From Sabellastarte sp. h YS-2021 (lineage: Eukaryota > Annelida > Polychaeta > Sabellida > Sabellidae), in the NCBI GenBank assembly GCA_964017235.1, contig OZ024931.1:103744221-103808220 (forward strand): a DNA stretch of 64,000 nt, written 5' to 3'. The notes under the pieces are model-generated. The model was not told where the DNA came from. It ran no database searches and was given only the letters and a program-made list of their open reading frames with translations. Shown in pieces: positions 1 through 12,658 of the stretch (positions are counted from its first letter, which is position 1; every line of letters starts with the position of its first letter). The position numbers and the translations under genes are program-made.

Positions 1-703
1 GAAATGGTCTGTCACTTTCAGTTAATGTGTTACATAGTTTGGTTTGTCCTATTCAATGTAGGAACCATAAGTCTAGGGAAGTGTGACTTAAATTTGTGTT
101 GTTAAAATAAATGTATTTGAAAGTTAACTGGGTTTTTTCTTGGGTCTGACAAAACTGAAAAGGTTTAATTTTTGGTAACAAATATATCTTCATAATACCC
201 TCTTTCCCATGAAAGAATGATGGATGAAGCTTCGTTATGTCACCCAGCATTCTGTATGTTTTTTTTCTTCTGTATTTAAGACAACGAAAGTAAGGTATTC
301 AAAAATGAACATGCATACATTATCATAATTTAGTGGCTTTGAGTTTGAACCCCTTATTTTTTTTATCAAAAATTAATAAAATTAGCCAGTGATGAGTGAT
401 GTTATTTTAACTTCTTAAAAAAAACCCTTGTGACGTAATGTAGCTATATTTTAAAGTATTCAGTTTTGTCTTTAGCTTTACTGTAAACATTAGCCTCAGT
501 ATGTATGTTCTTCACACTCTGTCACATGTCTAGTTTGTTACATGGCTTAATACTTCAAGTTCCAGTCTAAGTTTACCTTCTGACTGCCCTATAATGTAGT
601 CACAAGCATAATCTTATTTGTCATACAACTTATCTTTGCAGTTCTAAAGGTCAGGTACATAATGGTCGTGATGAAAGATGCTGGTCCACTTTTAATCCAT
701 CTG
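1..703. other. No gene seen; AT-rich
   Basis: This is AT-rich single-copy-looking DNA with short A and T runs. No ORF resembles a known family and I see no RNA gene. The short minus-strand ORF near 53-250 has a random-looking composition. Confidence 0.5.
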
Positions 704-706
704 CCC

Positions 707-737
<31 letters not shown>

Positions 738-739
738 AA
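704..739. repeat. Simple repeat: C20 followed by (CA)n
   Basis: A run of 20 C residues (704-723) passes directly into about eight CA dinucleotides. It is a plain microsatellite and its length may be affected by sequencing or assembly. Confidence 0.95.
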
Positions 740-818
740 GTTCTCATAACCAATTATTTTGTTGTAAGTTAGCAACCTATGTGGTAATTTACATTTTGCC
801 GTTAAGACTAATCTTACG

Positions 819-975
819 TACTGTCCCACCTAATGGGTTACCAGGTTTGGCATCTGATGCAGGCAGCCACCTTTGTGTGGATGCGACTCCCATAAGTGAC
901 AATGCTGAGGAGCTGTCCCAATATGACCCTGGTTGTTGAACAGGACATAGAACCCCAACTTTGCCTTTGATTGTT
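819..975 (+). repeat. tRNA-derived SINE copy (family A)
   Basis: The right part carries the tail seen again at 48.1 kb (plus) and, reverse-complemented, at 18.2 kb: a block reading CTGTCCCAATATGACCCTGG followed by a TTGAACaGGac stretch. The left part resembles a tRNA-like head, with an A-box-like region near 830 and a degraded B box near 890. Several diverged copies with the same modular order argue for a short interspersed element rather than a gene. The family name is not assigned. Confidence 0.6.
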
Positions 976-999
976 CTCCACTCAGAATAGAACCAAGTC

Positions 1000-3399
1000 A
1001 TCTCGTCCCATGAGGAGATAGGTTGTATGTATATGCTGATTTATGTGTAACAGTAGTAAAGATGTATCTTTTCATATGGGACATATCACATGTTCTGATA
1101 GTTTTCATGCCCTTTGTCAAAAAGACCAGTCGTAGCAGCCTGCTAAGTTTTAAGTTAGGGAGGGTTTATGTTTCGTCTTGTATAAAGCTCTATTTTAGCC
1201 TGTGCAAAATGTACACCTACATCCCAAGAGACGTATTCAATTCCCTGGATAAAAGCTGGTATAGGATGAAAGAATACTGCAAAGGTGTGTCACCATATGT
1301 GTGATGTACATTTTTCTATCAAAGGTTTACATATTAAATATGTTGGTTGAGATTCAGACTGTGAATGCCTAAGTAAGACACAAATCTACCAATCAGATCT
1401 GGCCATTTTTACCAACTAAAGAAAATGCATAACCTGTGTCCCTCAACTGTTTTCTGACTGACTAAATTGAAATAAAAGGGAAAATAATAAGTTGGGAAAG
1501 CTTTAATAAAATCCCCTAATCATAGGTAGTAAAAAGAGTGACAGGGACAGATTACAGGCTGAGATTAGATCACATGATACATCAGGAAATAATGAAATCA
1601 CAAGCAAAAATTCCACACAGTTTTTGCATTACACTCACTTCAAGAATTATAAATTACAGACTTTTCTGCTTTTTTAGTCTAGAAAGACCACTGGAATATT
1701 GTATTTGATAATGTTAGGGCTTAAATATATTCACTGTTATTCAATTCAAAATAGTTTTAAGAGTGAGTTTGGATCGCATTGACGTTTTGAAGTGTACTTT
1801 TTCCCCATTGTAAAATAAATACAAAATATTTAATTAAGACTTTTGTTATAACATTTTTGAATTGGATGTCTGAACTTTGAAAGTACACTGTAAATAGCAA
1901 GGCTTGGCAGTGTCCTCATGAAGGTCATTTCAATGAGTCATGTCAGGGCCATAATGTCAGATATAGGTCTTTATTTTCAATGGACCTCAAGTCACCTATA
2001 AGAATGACCTCAATAACTTGAACCTAAAATATTTTATTTTTGTTTCTGTCTTTTTCAGTTCTATCTTTATTTAAATAGTTCTTCAATCAGCTCTCATTTT
2101 ATCCATCCTTACAGGCATGTTTAACCTTAAATCATACAGTTACTTACAGGCCAATATTTATCTCTTCATAACTAGTCTCTCTTGTATTAAGTGAATGCTT
2201 AATGAACATAATACTTGTGTGTAATAGGGGTGTGCCATCTCCACGATAATGCTTTACAATAGGTGTGTTCCCAAATGGATGAGTTCGTAAGTCCATCAGA
2301 AACAGTTCACGACAAATATATTAAACTGTTTGAAATCATAGCAAACTGCTCCAGATCCTTATATTTTTATCATCTTAAACCCATTTTAAACAGATATTTC
2401 TGCTCAGTCATCTTTTGGATCTTACAAAAGGTCTTAATCCCATCTTTTCCTTTGATAAAATGCATTAAATGAAGGATATATGGCACCAATATGATATTTT
2501 GAATAGATATAAAAGGTCACATGACACAGAAAACCACTGTGGTTATTTGATAAGATTGGACTTAGCTAAGTCACCTTTGTGAAATCCATTTTAAGTCCCA
2601 GACCTAGCTAAGACCAAAGTCTTAGATTTAAGTCCCTGACTTTGCCATAAGTAAACCTTATCCTGTTCCAAATTTAGACATCAAATTAGTTAGCTACAGT
2701 TTCCTCTTGAGAACTATATCTATAAAAAAGGTCAGCCTCTTATAAATCACTATTTGCAATCAGAGAAAATGTCAGTGGTCAGAGGTGACAGGTTAACCTT
2801 CAGAACTTGATGCAAACCTTCCATCTATCAGTGTTTGTTACAATATGAGTCTTGTAGATCTGTGTCAAATTTTTATGAGATTCTTTTGGGTTGAATGAAA
2901 AGATATATGGGGACAAAAATCACATGGGGATATAAATTACAGAGTATCTTCTGTGATAAAGGCCTAAAAATCTAAGAGGATCCCTAATACTGTTATCACA
3001 ACCCTATGCATTACGCTTTAAGTCTGTTGTGTTTAAACCATTTATAATTTTGAACTCTTTGATTTTCAATTTCTGTAACCAAGATGCAGTCAGTGATGGG
3101 AACTTCCCTGAACCTGTTAAAGGCCAAGAATATACCAAAACATGGGTATGAGAGGGAGTATCAAATATGACAATTTAATATTTAATGATATACAATGACT
3201 GTACCAAATTATTATTGTGTATGTAGCACCAAACTGGTTTTTTTCACAATTCTCAAAAGATTATTAATTGTTGCAACGAAACTATTGCAATATCTTCCCA
3301 ACACAATAGTTTATGGCCCATTCACACTGTTCCGTTCAGTTGTATCAAAACGTGTTTGAATTTTGTATCAATATGTATTTGAATTTTTTTTTAATTTTT
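1000..3399. other. No gene seen; one short shared repeat core
   Basis: AT-rich DNA with several short ORFs of random composition. The only structured item is a 40 bp block at 2515-2554 that recurs identically at 23749-23788. It is followed at about 2564-2590 by a segment whose reverse complement resembles 23445-23465. This marks a diverged interspersed repeat. Confidence 0.45.
2515..2554. repeat. 40 bp repeat core, copy 1
   Basis: This 40 bp block is identical to 23749-23788, while the flanks differ. It contains the 13 bp palindrome AACCACTGTGGTT. It seems to be the conserved core of an old interspersed repeat whose end carries a CTAAGACCTTTcGTGAAAT-like motif. Confidence 0.6.
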
Positions 3400-4236
3400 G
3401 GGCTGTGCGTTCCAAGTCTTCCTATGTAATTTTACACTATTTCACAACCATGTTCTTATTGTTTAGTAAATGGATCTCATTTCTGGGTACTGCACGTTTA
3501 AAAGCAAACAGCTTCATAAAGCAATAACCCTATCCCTCAGGTATATAGAATTTAGCTTAGCATCTGAGAGGTTATAACACTTCATCAAATACCTTTAAAA
3601 ATCTGCCATATGCTGAAAACGTTTTGTTTTTTATCATACCTATCCTACGTAAATACATATCCCAACCTATTTACACTCATTGCGATGAGTGGATACTGTT
3701 AAAATATGAAACGTGTCAAACCACAAATGATGTCTGACGAGGTAAATATTTGATACTTGTATGTAGATTGTGTGATCTAGGTATAAATAGCTGCTTTATT
3801 TTCTCTACAAGCAAAATGCATGACTTTAAGATCATGCTATTCCTGTTACAGGGGGCCAGGTATGGAGAAAAAATACAGCCAGGTTGGCCGACAGTGACCG
3901 AGGCATAGGTTGGGCTATTCATACTTTCTCATACTTTAACTTTTCATTTGTAGTATTATTTCATATATTTTACAGATGTAAAACTAATTGACACTTTTGA
4001 TGTATGTATTTTAATTTTTTCCTTTGCTAATCAGGGATCTGTAAAAAGCCTTACACACGTGCTGTCACATTGCCTTAACCAAGCCTTAACCCATAAAGAA
4101 ACAGTGATGGGTTTATATATTTATTAATATTTACTATTTTTATATTATAACTATTTGATACATCTAATATGTTTTGTAGGTAAAATGAAACCCAAATAGT
4201 GTAAAATTACATAGAAAGCCTTGGAACGCACAGCCC
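3400..4236. mobile_element. Non-autonomous element with 43 bp terminal inverted repeats
   Basis: The segment 3400-3442 and the reverse complement of 4194-4236 agree at 41 of 43 positions; the outer end starts GGGCTGTGCGTTCCAAG. The 837 bp span between them has no coding potential that I recognise. Long matching inverted ends and a non-coding interior suggest a non-autonomous DNA transposon or foldback element. I found no clear target-site duplication, so the class is open. Confidence 0.6.
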
Positions 4237-5922
4237 ATGGAGAAAAAGGGAAACAATTTTGAAATTTGAAAGGGGTCAAAGACCCAGAAGCCAAAAGTCA
4301 AACTAGGGGTCAAAGTAAAGACCAGGGGCATAATAATGTAAACATATATCTACACCTAAAACTATATAGGTTTTTAATTTTAAATAATTTAGAATTTGAT
4401 TTTGAAATAGAAAACAGGGAAGTGCTCAACACATGGCGCCTGGGATAAGCTGCGAGGGAAAATGTGTGATTTTTTGTAAAGAAAGAAGCCCCAATAAGAA
4501 AGATAAAGCCAAATTTTGAAACTAATGAGATTATTTGATAAACTGTACAGGCAAAGATGTTAGGTGCTGAGAGACTATATTGGGTAAAGCCAGTTGACAT
4601 TGAAAAAGATTAATCCAAGATTAAAGTAAAAGGTGAAATTCAACGCCAAGTTACTGAGAAGGAAGAACTGCACAGAAAAGGGGGGGGGGGGAGAGAAGAA
4701 ACGAAGTCATATTTAGAATTAACAAGATCAATGGATAAACAAAAGTGAGAATGTTTTGTGATAAACATCTAGGAAAAGGACAGGTTTTGCATCAAAACTA
4801 GCCAGCACAAGGTTAAGTCATGGGTGAAGGTGAAATTTAAGGTCAATAGACAAATAATGTATAGAATGAATAGCTTATAACAGGTCCAAACAAGTGTGCA
4901 AATTTAAGCGTACACAAAATAGAAAGCCAAACAAAGTAATAAGTCAAAGATGCAGATACAGATAATTGTTGGTTAACAAGAAAACAATACATATAAAATT
5001 TTTATTATAATTATGTTATAAAAACACCCCACTGTTGTTACATTCCATCCAGCTATGAAGCATGTCACCTTAGTCATCTTACAGAGCTGAGCAGTACAGC
5101 CCACCCTACTATCAAAAAATAAACAAAAACCCTACAGAATGCCTTGACTTGAGCAGTGTAATGGTGCAGTTCATTAAATGTCAAATACTGTAATATGGCA
5201 ATTATAACACAACAGCAGGTACATAGAAGCCACTACTTCTCAACTGATAATGTCCACTGCTGAAAAACACTCAGAAGAGCGCAAGGAGAGCACATATGAG
5301 ATCAACTCTCCCACTGACTAGGCAACATTCCCTGCAAGTAGCAACCTCTTGACAAACAGGCGTCCAGAAGTAAAAACACATGACACACAAGCACTCTGCA
5401 GATCAGACTACTGCAGTAAGGCTCAGATGAAAGCAAACAGTAGACAAGCTGCCACACTAACTAACAGCATCCTCTTCGGTAAAGACTTCCATGACAGGAA
5501 AAGCACTCCTCAAGCATATATATGTACACATAGTCACAGCCATCTACAGTATATCACCTGTAAATATATGAAAACAAACTACAGCAACCTGTTCCAACAT
5601 CACAGAACAGGGTGAGGGCCAACAGGGTAAATATTCTGACATGTGTCCCCTTGGATGTCTACAGATGAAATAGCAAAATTAAGGGTTCAATTTAATTACG
5701 CAATAGTGTTATCCAATCAGATGTTGACACACAAACATGGTGTGTGCACTAAAGTAAATAACAAAATTCGAACCTTAATACCTTGCCCTAGCAATGATCT
5801 CGCTGGTCAGCCCGAAATGCCAGTCCGAAACCTGTAAATTTCTGTTTCAATCTTCAGTTTTGCTGTACTTTAGTACTAATGAATACATTCATATTTTCGA
5901 TATCGGTATGATATTTCAATAT
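4237..5922. other. No gene seen
   Basis: The region contains a G run near 4681, scattered short ORFs and AT-rich sequence. The ORFs at 5349-5615 and 5643-6072 show no recognisable motif and no coding-like base composition. Confidence 0.45.
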
Positions 5923-6274
5923 GATTTCCAGATTGCACAAACATGCATGTTTGGAAGGTTAAGCAACATTTTTCTTAGTCTTTTTTGTATTTCATATGTT
6001 TATTTCAGTTTAATGTTCAACATTACATTGCAGGTTTACAAAAATAATAATATATTAAACAATAGTCCCTGATGTAACTCATATAAACATATTTTAATAG
6101 ACCAAATTTTTCTGTGAATGACTCATTTTCAACCTCAACATTTGAAAGTTTGTTTCATCACTACAAAGGTATTTTTTGATTAGATCTAAATATGCTGTGA
6201 AAAGTATTAGTTTTCCTTTACATCTGCTTATGAATTGCTTAAGTACAAATATTACTACCAGAGTGGAGCTGTGT
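5923..6274. repeat. 352 bp direct repeat, copy 1
   Basis: It matches 7349-7699 almost base for base, with only scattered substitutions and single-base gaps. The shared block begins GATTTYCAGATTGCACAAAC and ends GTGGAGCTGTGT. No coding frame is conserved. The high identity over 352 bp indicates a fairly recent duplication or two copies of one mobile unit about 1.4 kb apart. Confidence 0.9.
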
Positions 6275-7348
6275 TGTAACAATGGTGGATGCATTTGTGT
6301 GTTCGAGCCATGACAGGTCAATAGTGCACCTTTCCTCATGGACATAATATTGTGTTGCATAATCTCTATCATCACCCTGTTCTAAAGTCATGTCATTCTA
6401 AAGTCTATGATCATTAGTGGCTCGGCATTACAATTTCAATGTCAACTTATTATACATTATATACCATGTACCTCTATTGAATGTATTTAACAATTTAGTA
6501 TACTTACTTTTACATAATACCTCATCTTATTTATATTGTTTCAATTACCATATTTTTATTTATATTGTTTTGAACCAACATGTCTTTTTATTGAATTGTT
6601 GTTCCTATACGTTACTGTAATCTATAAGCTTTTATTGTTATTAGGGGGCCGCAATGCTTTGTCATTTAAGTGTACATAGTTTTTAGCTAGACAGATTGCA
6701 AAGGCCAACAATTCTCTGCCCACATCACTGGTTTTATTTTGACTTCTATACACCTTGCCTTTACATCTTGGATCTTCCTGGCTGTAAGATTTTCATCGGG
6801 TGACATTTATAATATTCACCCCTGGGGTTCTCTCTCTCCTAAAAATTGTCACCATAATATCATATTTCAACTAATATCTGCTTTCATAACAGTCTTTCCA
6901 GTAAAGCATGGTTTACTTTCATGTAGCAACACATTCCTCCACCTATCGGCCTTTCCCCTTAACATAGGCCAAATATCTATTCATGGAAGTCAATAACACT
7001 GGTATCATTTTGGGCTTGAACCACCTCAATGTCTGTGCCGAGGCACCTCTTGGGATGTTCCCGCTAACTGTCAGTTTGACCTTTAAACCTTGAGCAAGGT
7101 CATTCAAATTGTTTGACCTCAGTCTCGTCATTCGGACTCCACACTTTGGCTCTTTCTGAGTTGGTTCAACCCCTGAATGAATAAATAAATAAATAACAAT
7201 ATGTGGGCAACTTGCATACTTCTATAGACATGTTTATGTATAATAAAATATATGTGCATATAAAAAGAAAATTTACAAATAGAAAATTATTTTAAACCCA
7301 ACTTGGTGTTTTACTGTCTTGGGGTCAAGGAAGGGGACTGTCCAGTGT
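6275..7348. other. Unassigned spacer between the two 352 bp copies
   Basis: There is no gene I can support. A segment around 7096-7120 shares the phrase CAAGGTCATTCAAAT followed by GYTTGAC with 43607-43630, inside the LINE relic there. The (AAAT)n run at 7178-7196 could be the tail of a LINE-type insertion. This is weak evidence. Confidence 0.35.
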
Positions 7349-7699
7349 GATTTTCAGATTGCACAAACATGCATGTTTGGAAGGTTAAGCAACATTTCTC
7401 TTAGTCTTTTTGTATTTCATATGTTTATTTCAGTTTAATGTTCAACATTACATTGCAGGTTTACGAAAATAATAATATATTAAACAATAGTCCCTGATGT
7501 AACTCATATGAACACATTTTAATAGACCAAATTTTTCTATGAATGACTCATTTTCATCCTCAACATTTGAAAGTTTGTTTCATCACTACAAAGGTATTTT
7601 TGGATTAGATCTAAATATGCTGTGAAAAGTATTAGTTTTCCTTTACATCTGCTTATGAATTGCTTAAGTACAAATATTACTACCAGAGTGGAGCTGTGT
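7349..7699. repeat. 352 bp direct repeat, copy 2
   Basis: This is the second copy of the block at 5923-6274. Its right edge, at GTGT 7699, is followed at once by different sequence that leads to a TATA box (7768-7775) and the Harbinger transposase relic. The breakpoint therefore coincides roughly with the start of another element. Confidence 0.9.
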
Positions 7700-7749
7700 C
7701 TAGACTTAACCTAGAACGACTGATTAATTTGTGGAGTCAGGATAGCCAG

Positions 7750-8652
7750 TCCAGATCGAAGCACCACTATATAAACCCTGGTTAGTGCTGCTACTTATCA
7801 TTTCTCATTGAAAAAAATGCCCCTTCCTACAGAAGCTTAGGGACATATTTGTTTTTATTGAGTTTATTTATATTTTTGTTCTGATTTGGCGACAAAAAGG
7901 ACACATCAGGAATATCTGAACCCAGGACCAGCTCCTGTCATACAGCCATCACCTTCACCACAGCCGTCACTACCTCCCAGGCGAAGAAGAAAGCCACAAA
8001 ACCTCTGAATTTTGCTATGGACCCGCCAAAGGAAAGATAAAGCATGTTACATCAACCTCTTGGCTGTATCAATACAGAGTGGTGTTACAGGTTACCATAA
8101 TTTTGTGTTTGTGCCCCTTGCAGTTTATGACCTCACTGAAGAGTGCATACATCACTGCTTGAACAAAGAAGCCACCAATTTCAGGCAGTCAGAAGTGGGC
8201 TTAAACCTGACCATACAATTCAGATTCTTGCTATTGGAGAAACTTGGCGTCCTTGGCCCATCACAGCAGTTGAATAAATCACCATATGTAAATTCATCCC
8301 TAAGGTATGCCAGACCATCCAAGAGGAATTTAAGGAAGAATATCTGGAATGCCCTACCACTCCTGAAGAATAGGGACAGATAGAGGAGGGGTTCAGAAAC
8401 TGATGGAATGTCCCCTATGCTGTTGGTTCTACCACCTGAACCCCTGGGGGAGGGAGGGCCTCATTTTAACTATTTCCTAGTAGGTGATGACACTTTCGCC
8501 TTGAAACCACGGCAAGTGAAAACAAACAGCAGAAGACAACTGTGGAAGTGGGGCAGAAAGAATGGTAAATATTAGTGAGCAGATTCAGGGTCTTACTCAA
8601 CACAATGGAGGAAAATCCAAACTTTGTTAGAGATATAGCATGGGAATGGAGT
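7750..8652 (+). pseudogene. Decayed PIF/Harbinger transposase, with promoter remnant
   Basis: A TATATAAA box lies at 7768-7775. A T-rich tract at 7850-7895 resembles the 3' intron end seen before the same gene at 59.0 kb and 39.3 kb, but its acceptor reads GCG instead of GCAG. A proline-rich N-terminus follows (about 7920-8010). Then come NFVFVPLAVYDL and EATNFRQSEVGL (8012-8383), EEYLECPTTPEE in another frame (about 8335-8370), GDDTFALKP around the second catalytic Asp (about 8484-8510), and LVSRFRVLLNTM (about 8574-8610). These are, in order, hallmarks of the Harbinger DDE nuclease. Frameshifts, stops and a deletion that removes the first Asp region and the Glu region make it non-functional. 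Confidence 0.75.
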
Positions 8653-9422
8653 AAGTCTTTTATGTTTGATTTTAAAAATTAAGGTTACTTTAAACTAATG
8701 TTTGTTGGTTGTAAGAGTGAGAGTTTTTGATTCACAAATTCTTTTGCCAAATACTCAAGGTAAAAGAAAAAATTGCGGATAACAGTAATAGTTATTTGGA
8801 TATAATTGCAGTGTGAGCAATCCCAGGTTATGTGGATGCTAAGGAGAGTTCTATTTTCTGCATGTAACAAATGTTAGCAGAAATAATTAGTTTAGTAGTA
8901 GTAATATGACATTGATGATTTGTTGGTGACAATTGCGGATGTGGTGGAGGAAAGCAATCGTGTTCACTTTGTGATGTTATGTATAATGACTACAGAATTC
9001 AATGCAGAGTACAATTGAACTGGATAGTATACATGTTTATGCGTATAAATGTATAGTATAAATTTTATTACTGGCGTCATAGACTGAGTTAGCTACAAAT
9101 AGGATAACTTAAATCTTTCATGACAAAGATAATTTACTGTTTTAACAACTCATACATAAATCATCAGCCTTCATATAATAATATCACAAGCCCCCCAAAA
9201 ATCCTGAAATTTTCAGGATTTTCATAAAAACAAACAAATTTGCTTATTTATCTGTACACCTTCATTATAAGTTTTATGATACGAGTGTAGAACAGCATGT
9301 TTTACAGTGTGTTCGAAAAGTAGTCTTTCTTATAAATATGTACATGTGTATTTCATATATATTCTGTGATAGTGTTCTCTTATTGCATACGTCATGCCTG
9401 TAGTACATTTGTGTTTTTCTTA
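8653..9422. other. No gene seen
   Basis: AT-rich sequence between the transposase relic and the MITE. If the relic had the two-gene architecture of its relatives, a MADF-like gene would be expected here on the minus strand. I see none. Confidence 0.4.
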
Positions 9423-9892
9423 TGCCCCTGTTCCACCACACGACTGAGGCTCCTGATTTAAGGTATTCTGGGAATCGGTTTCCTCAAAATGTGGAGTCCT
9501 CGACAGTTAGCTTGAGTCTGTTTGGGTTTTCAGTGGTTGGAAAAATTTCAAACATGTTTGATATTTGCCACAACTGTAACCGATCCACTTTCGCCCAACC
9601 CACAAATATCCTTTTCTCAGGCTTCCTATCCTATGTTGTCTGAGGCTTCGGGTATATCCCCGACAGGATCGGCATTGAAACCGATCACAAACGTGCCTTA
9701 ATCACTTCATAGTCACGGAACGATCATAACTTGTCTGAGGAGGTCTGAGACTTCCAGGGAATGATGTGGGCTTGATCCCAGACCTGGATCAGGATTTCAT
9801 TTTCCTGCCAATTTTTCATGTTTTTTCCCGAATCTCAAGGATTAAGGGTCCCAGGACGAATTCGGTCTAAATTCTTTGGTGGAACAGGAGCA
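9423..9892. mobile_element. PIF/Harbinger MITE, 470 bp, complete
   Basis: The ends are TGCCCCTGTTCCACCA (left) and the reverse complement of TGGTGGAACAGGAGCA (right), flanked by TTA at 9420-9422 and 9893-9895. TTA or TAA duplications are typical of PIF/Harbinger. Subterminal sequence matches the 4.5 kb element at 26-30.7 kb: TCAAACATGTTTGATATTTG occurs near the left end of both. The right 200 bp also aligns, with GATC..CTTTGGTGGAAC. The interior does not code. It is most simply an internally deleted derivative mobilised by that family's transposase. Confidence 0.9.
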
Positions 9893-10737
9893 TTATGCAC
9901 AATGGCCTACAGTAGTTGGTCATTTAGGTGAAATGTGGAAATGCAGTGTGAAATTCTCGAACACTAAAATTCTGAATTTTCTATGCATGTCTGGATCAGG
10001 GCCAAAAGATATGGATCTACCTTAAGAGGACTAAACATGAGTAAACCCACCTTGTGTAAAAATATAACCCCAATGTGATGAATATTTTTGAGTTATGCAT
10101 GTGGATACTGTCAACAGAAAAAAATCTGTAATCTAAATCCACACCATATTTGAGGAAGAACGAGCCACACATAGACTGAACCTTGTGTGAAACTATAGCC
10201 ACAATCATATGTAGAGCTTTCGATGAACAGATAGACAAACAAACGGTCACAATTATAATACCTTTTCCCTCTCCTGGGGGGAGTCATAACAGGGGGCATT
10301 GAGAAATATATAATGGGCAGGATTAACCATAATTTGTCTGTATCAGCAATCTCTTTCTCTTTGTCCAATATAAAGAAGACAATATCTTGTGCCATTTGTC
10401 TTGACCTATGTCTTTGCTGATAAACCATTAATTGCTGCAAAAACATGTTAAATGGATTGTAACAGGGCGTTAAGTCATGTGATGGCAGACAAGTCTGTGA
10501 TGACAGACTGATACAAAGAAGTTTTAGTGTTTATTTTTTATAAAAAAAACAAAACTGAGGCCATGTATGCAGTGGTCGGAATTTGCCCAACTATCTGATA
10601 TGTTCCGTTGACTAAATCAGAAGAAAAATATGTCTTTAATTCTTGAGAAGTGTGGTTTTTATTGTCTTTTGACAGAGTCCTAACACATTTCTGGCACTGT
10701 TCAGTTAGGAAGACGTAACTGGGAGGGCCAAATGCCC

Positions 10738-10768
<31 letters not shown>

Positions 10769-11555
10769 AAAAAAAATTGTAGTCATATAAATTATAGATT
10801 ATCACAGGTGTAACATGATAGAATAGTGACATTCAAAGAGTGGAACTCTAAATTTAGGAAGTGTAACCCTCATCACATGACCTACCCACCGACCCCTACA
10901 AAACAAAAAAGATAAAAAAATTGTTACCATTCATATCTGGGATAATATCTTTAGGTTTCTGAAAACAAGAAGGTCACATTCTAGCAAGTAATGTGTCACA
11001 ATCCAATACTTGAAAGAAAATTTTTCAAAAGGAGGCACATGAGACGTCTAGTTGAACATAAAGCTCTGAATGAGCCTTTATGGATACATTTGTGTGTTCA
11101 GTGTACATGACACGTTTCTACATCAGAGGGACAACAGGGCAACAGAAGAGTGACAATGGAATTGAATTTTTTTGTGATCCAGTACATCCTATTAACCATG
11201 GAAAATATCACTTAAAATGTTTATCATAAAACATGCCACTATAAACAAGCTTTTTCATTCATTGAATGCAAATAACTTTTGATTTGATTGTAGTTAGACA
11301 GTTAATGTTAATTCAGGACTGAACAGTTATGAAACTGACACTGCAGGTTTTAAACACACCTAAGAACCTTAGTTGGTTTGGTGCACTGTGACTAAGAAAC
11401 AAGGCTTCACCATAGAATCATGTTGATCAGAGGTGATCCCAGTTGGCATTAGATGTCACAATGTCAGCACAAGTTCATCCTAACTATAGCATCATCTTGT
11501 GTAGCTTGTAATAACTGTGGCAAAATCTTTTGTAAATCCACATTTTGTAGCGACT
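9893..11555. other. No gene seen; one C/A homopolymer junction
   Basis: A short stretch near 10200-10290, with repeated CAAACAAACGG-like words and TACCTTTTCCCTC, resembles common interspersed repeats of molluscan genomes. This is from memory and was not searched. No coding gene is supported. Confidence 0.4.
10735..10776. repeat. Homopolymer junction C24 then A18
   Basis: There are 24 C (10735-10758) followed directly by 18 A (10759-10776). The length is prone to slippage and basecalling error. Read on the minus strand it is T18 G24. Confidence 0.95.
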
Positions 11556-11800
11556 CTAATAGTCTGGGCATTTGGCAAGAAAAAAAGAAAACTTTTGAAC
11601 CCGCAGTTTAACATCATGGGTTTGGGGCCTTTTTGTCCAATGTTCCAAGAGAAATATGAGATGCTCGTGTGTATCCATTACAGTTTGTAGCAGTCTAGCA
11701 AGTGTATTTTGGATACACTGCAGTTTGCACATGTTAAACGTGAACAGGTTTCTGAAGAGAGAAAGCAATAGTCAGGACGATTACTCACCAATGCATTTGA
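11556..11800 (-). pseudogene. LINE reverse-transcriptase C-terminal scrap
   Basis: In one minus-strand frame I read NRPDYCF, corresponding to the SRLDYCN motif of non-LTR retrotransposon RTs. One frame over follows CKLQCIQNTLARLL, then HEHLIFLLEHW. These correspond to the 'LQRVQNAAARLV ... HITPVLRELHWLPV' thumb region of CR1/Jockey-type elements. The frame change between the two motifs and the short length show it is a dead fragment. The YADD core is not nearby. Confidence 0.7.
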
Positions 11801-12658
11801 CCAGTATAATATGTAATTGTGTATGGTCTATCAATAAAATGTTCCATCTTGTATATAAATGTGTCGTAGTTATGTGTTACTACATCCTGCTTAAAAACTG
11901 TAAAACTTGTCACTACAAACTTAAGCAGCTTCTCTGCTGCTATTGAACATATAGAACCTGGCCTGTTAATCTTTTGGTTCACCTTCATCTGGCCTTGCTT
12001 TTGATTGATAATTGTATGACAAAATCAGTGTCTTATTCTAATGTTGACGGGTGTTTTCACATGACAGTCCCCAACCCCAACCAAGTGAGAACAAGCAGTG
12101 AGGGTACATTCAGTTTATTACATAACAAAGATATATTAAAATGATACATTAAAATGATATACATATTGATATCTACTGCTATTTACACTTCGTTCACAGA
12201 ATACATATAGTAATATAGTTAGTATAATAATGTATAATACTTCATGATACTTCATATTGATGTAGAAAATTACTATACATGTTACATTTGACAATATGAT
12301 GATGTAAACGTTACAACTAAGATACTAAAATATGAATGATCATTGTATAACACATTTAAGTGGGCGACCACTTAAGTCGACCCTAACCTCACTGTAGACA
12401 TATGCTTATGGCTACTACTTATTTAAGGTCACCTTAGAAATGGAAGGTTTTTAAGTAACACACAATCACCACTTTAGGGTGACCTTAAATTAACTATTCA
12501 GATACACTTAGTTCCCAGCATGCACTGCTATTATTGTACCAACTCTCATTTAAGGTTCTTCAGTGATTATGCCACAATATCAGTTGTGGAGCTATAAGCC
12601 CACAAGAAACCACCCAAACCCCAAACAGTAGGGAAACATTTATACATATGAAACATAG
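11801..12658. other. 3' flank of the YR element; no separate gene
   Basis: AT-rich DNA with short inverted repeats: TTAAGTGG/CCACTTAA around 12356-12375, and TTTAAGGTCACC with its complement at 12422-12434 and 12477-12489. Some of it is probably the 3' non-coding end of the YR retrotransposon, but I could not place the terminus. Confidence 0.35.

Noticed and set aside
9422-9643. 73-codon ORF
   Set aside because: It lies entirely inside the Harbinger MITE and covers its left terminal repeat.
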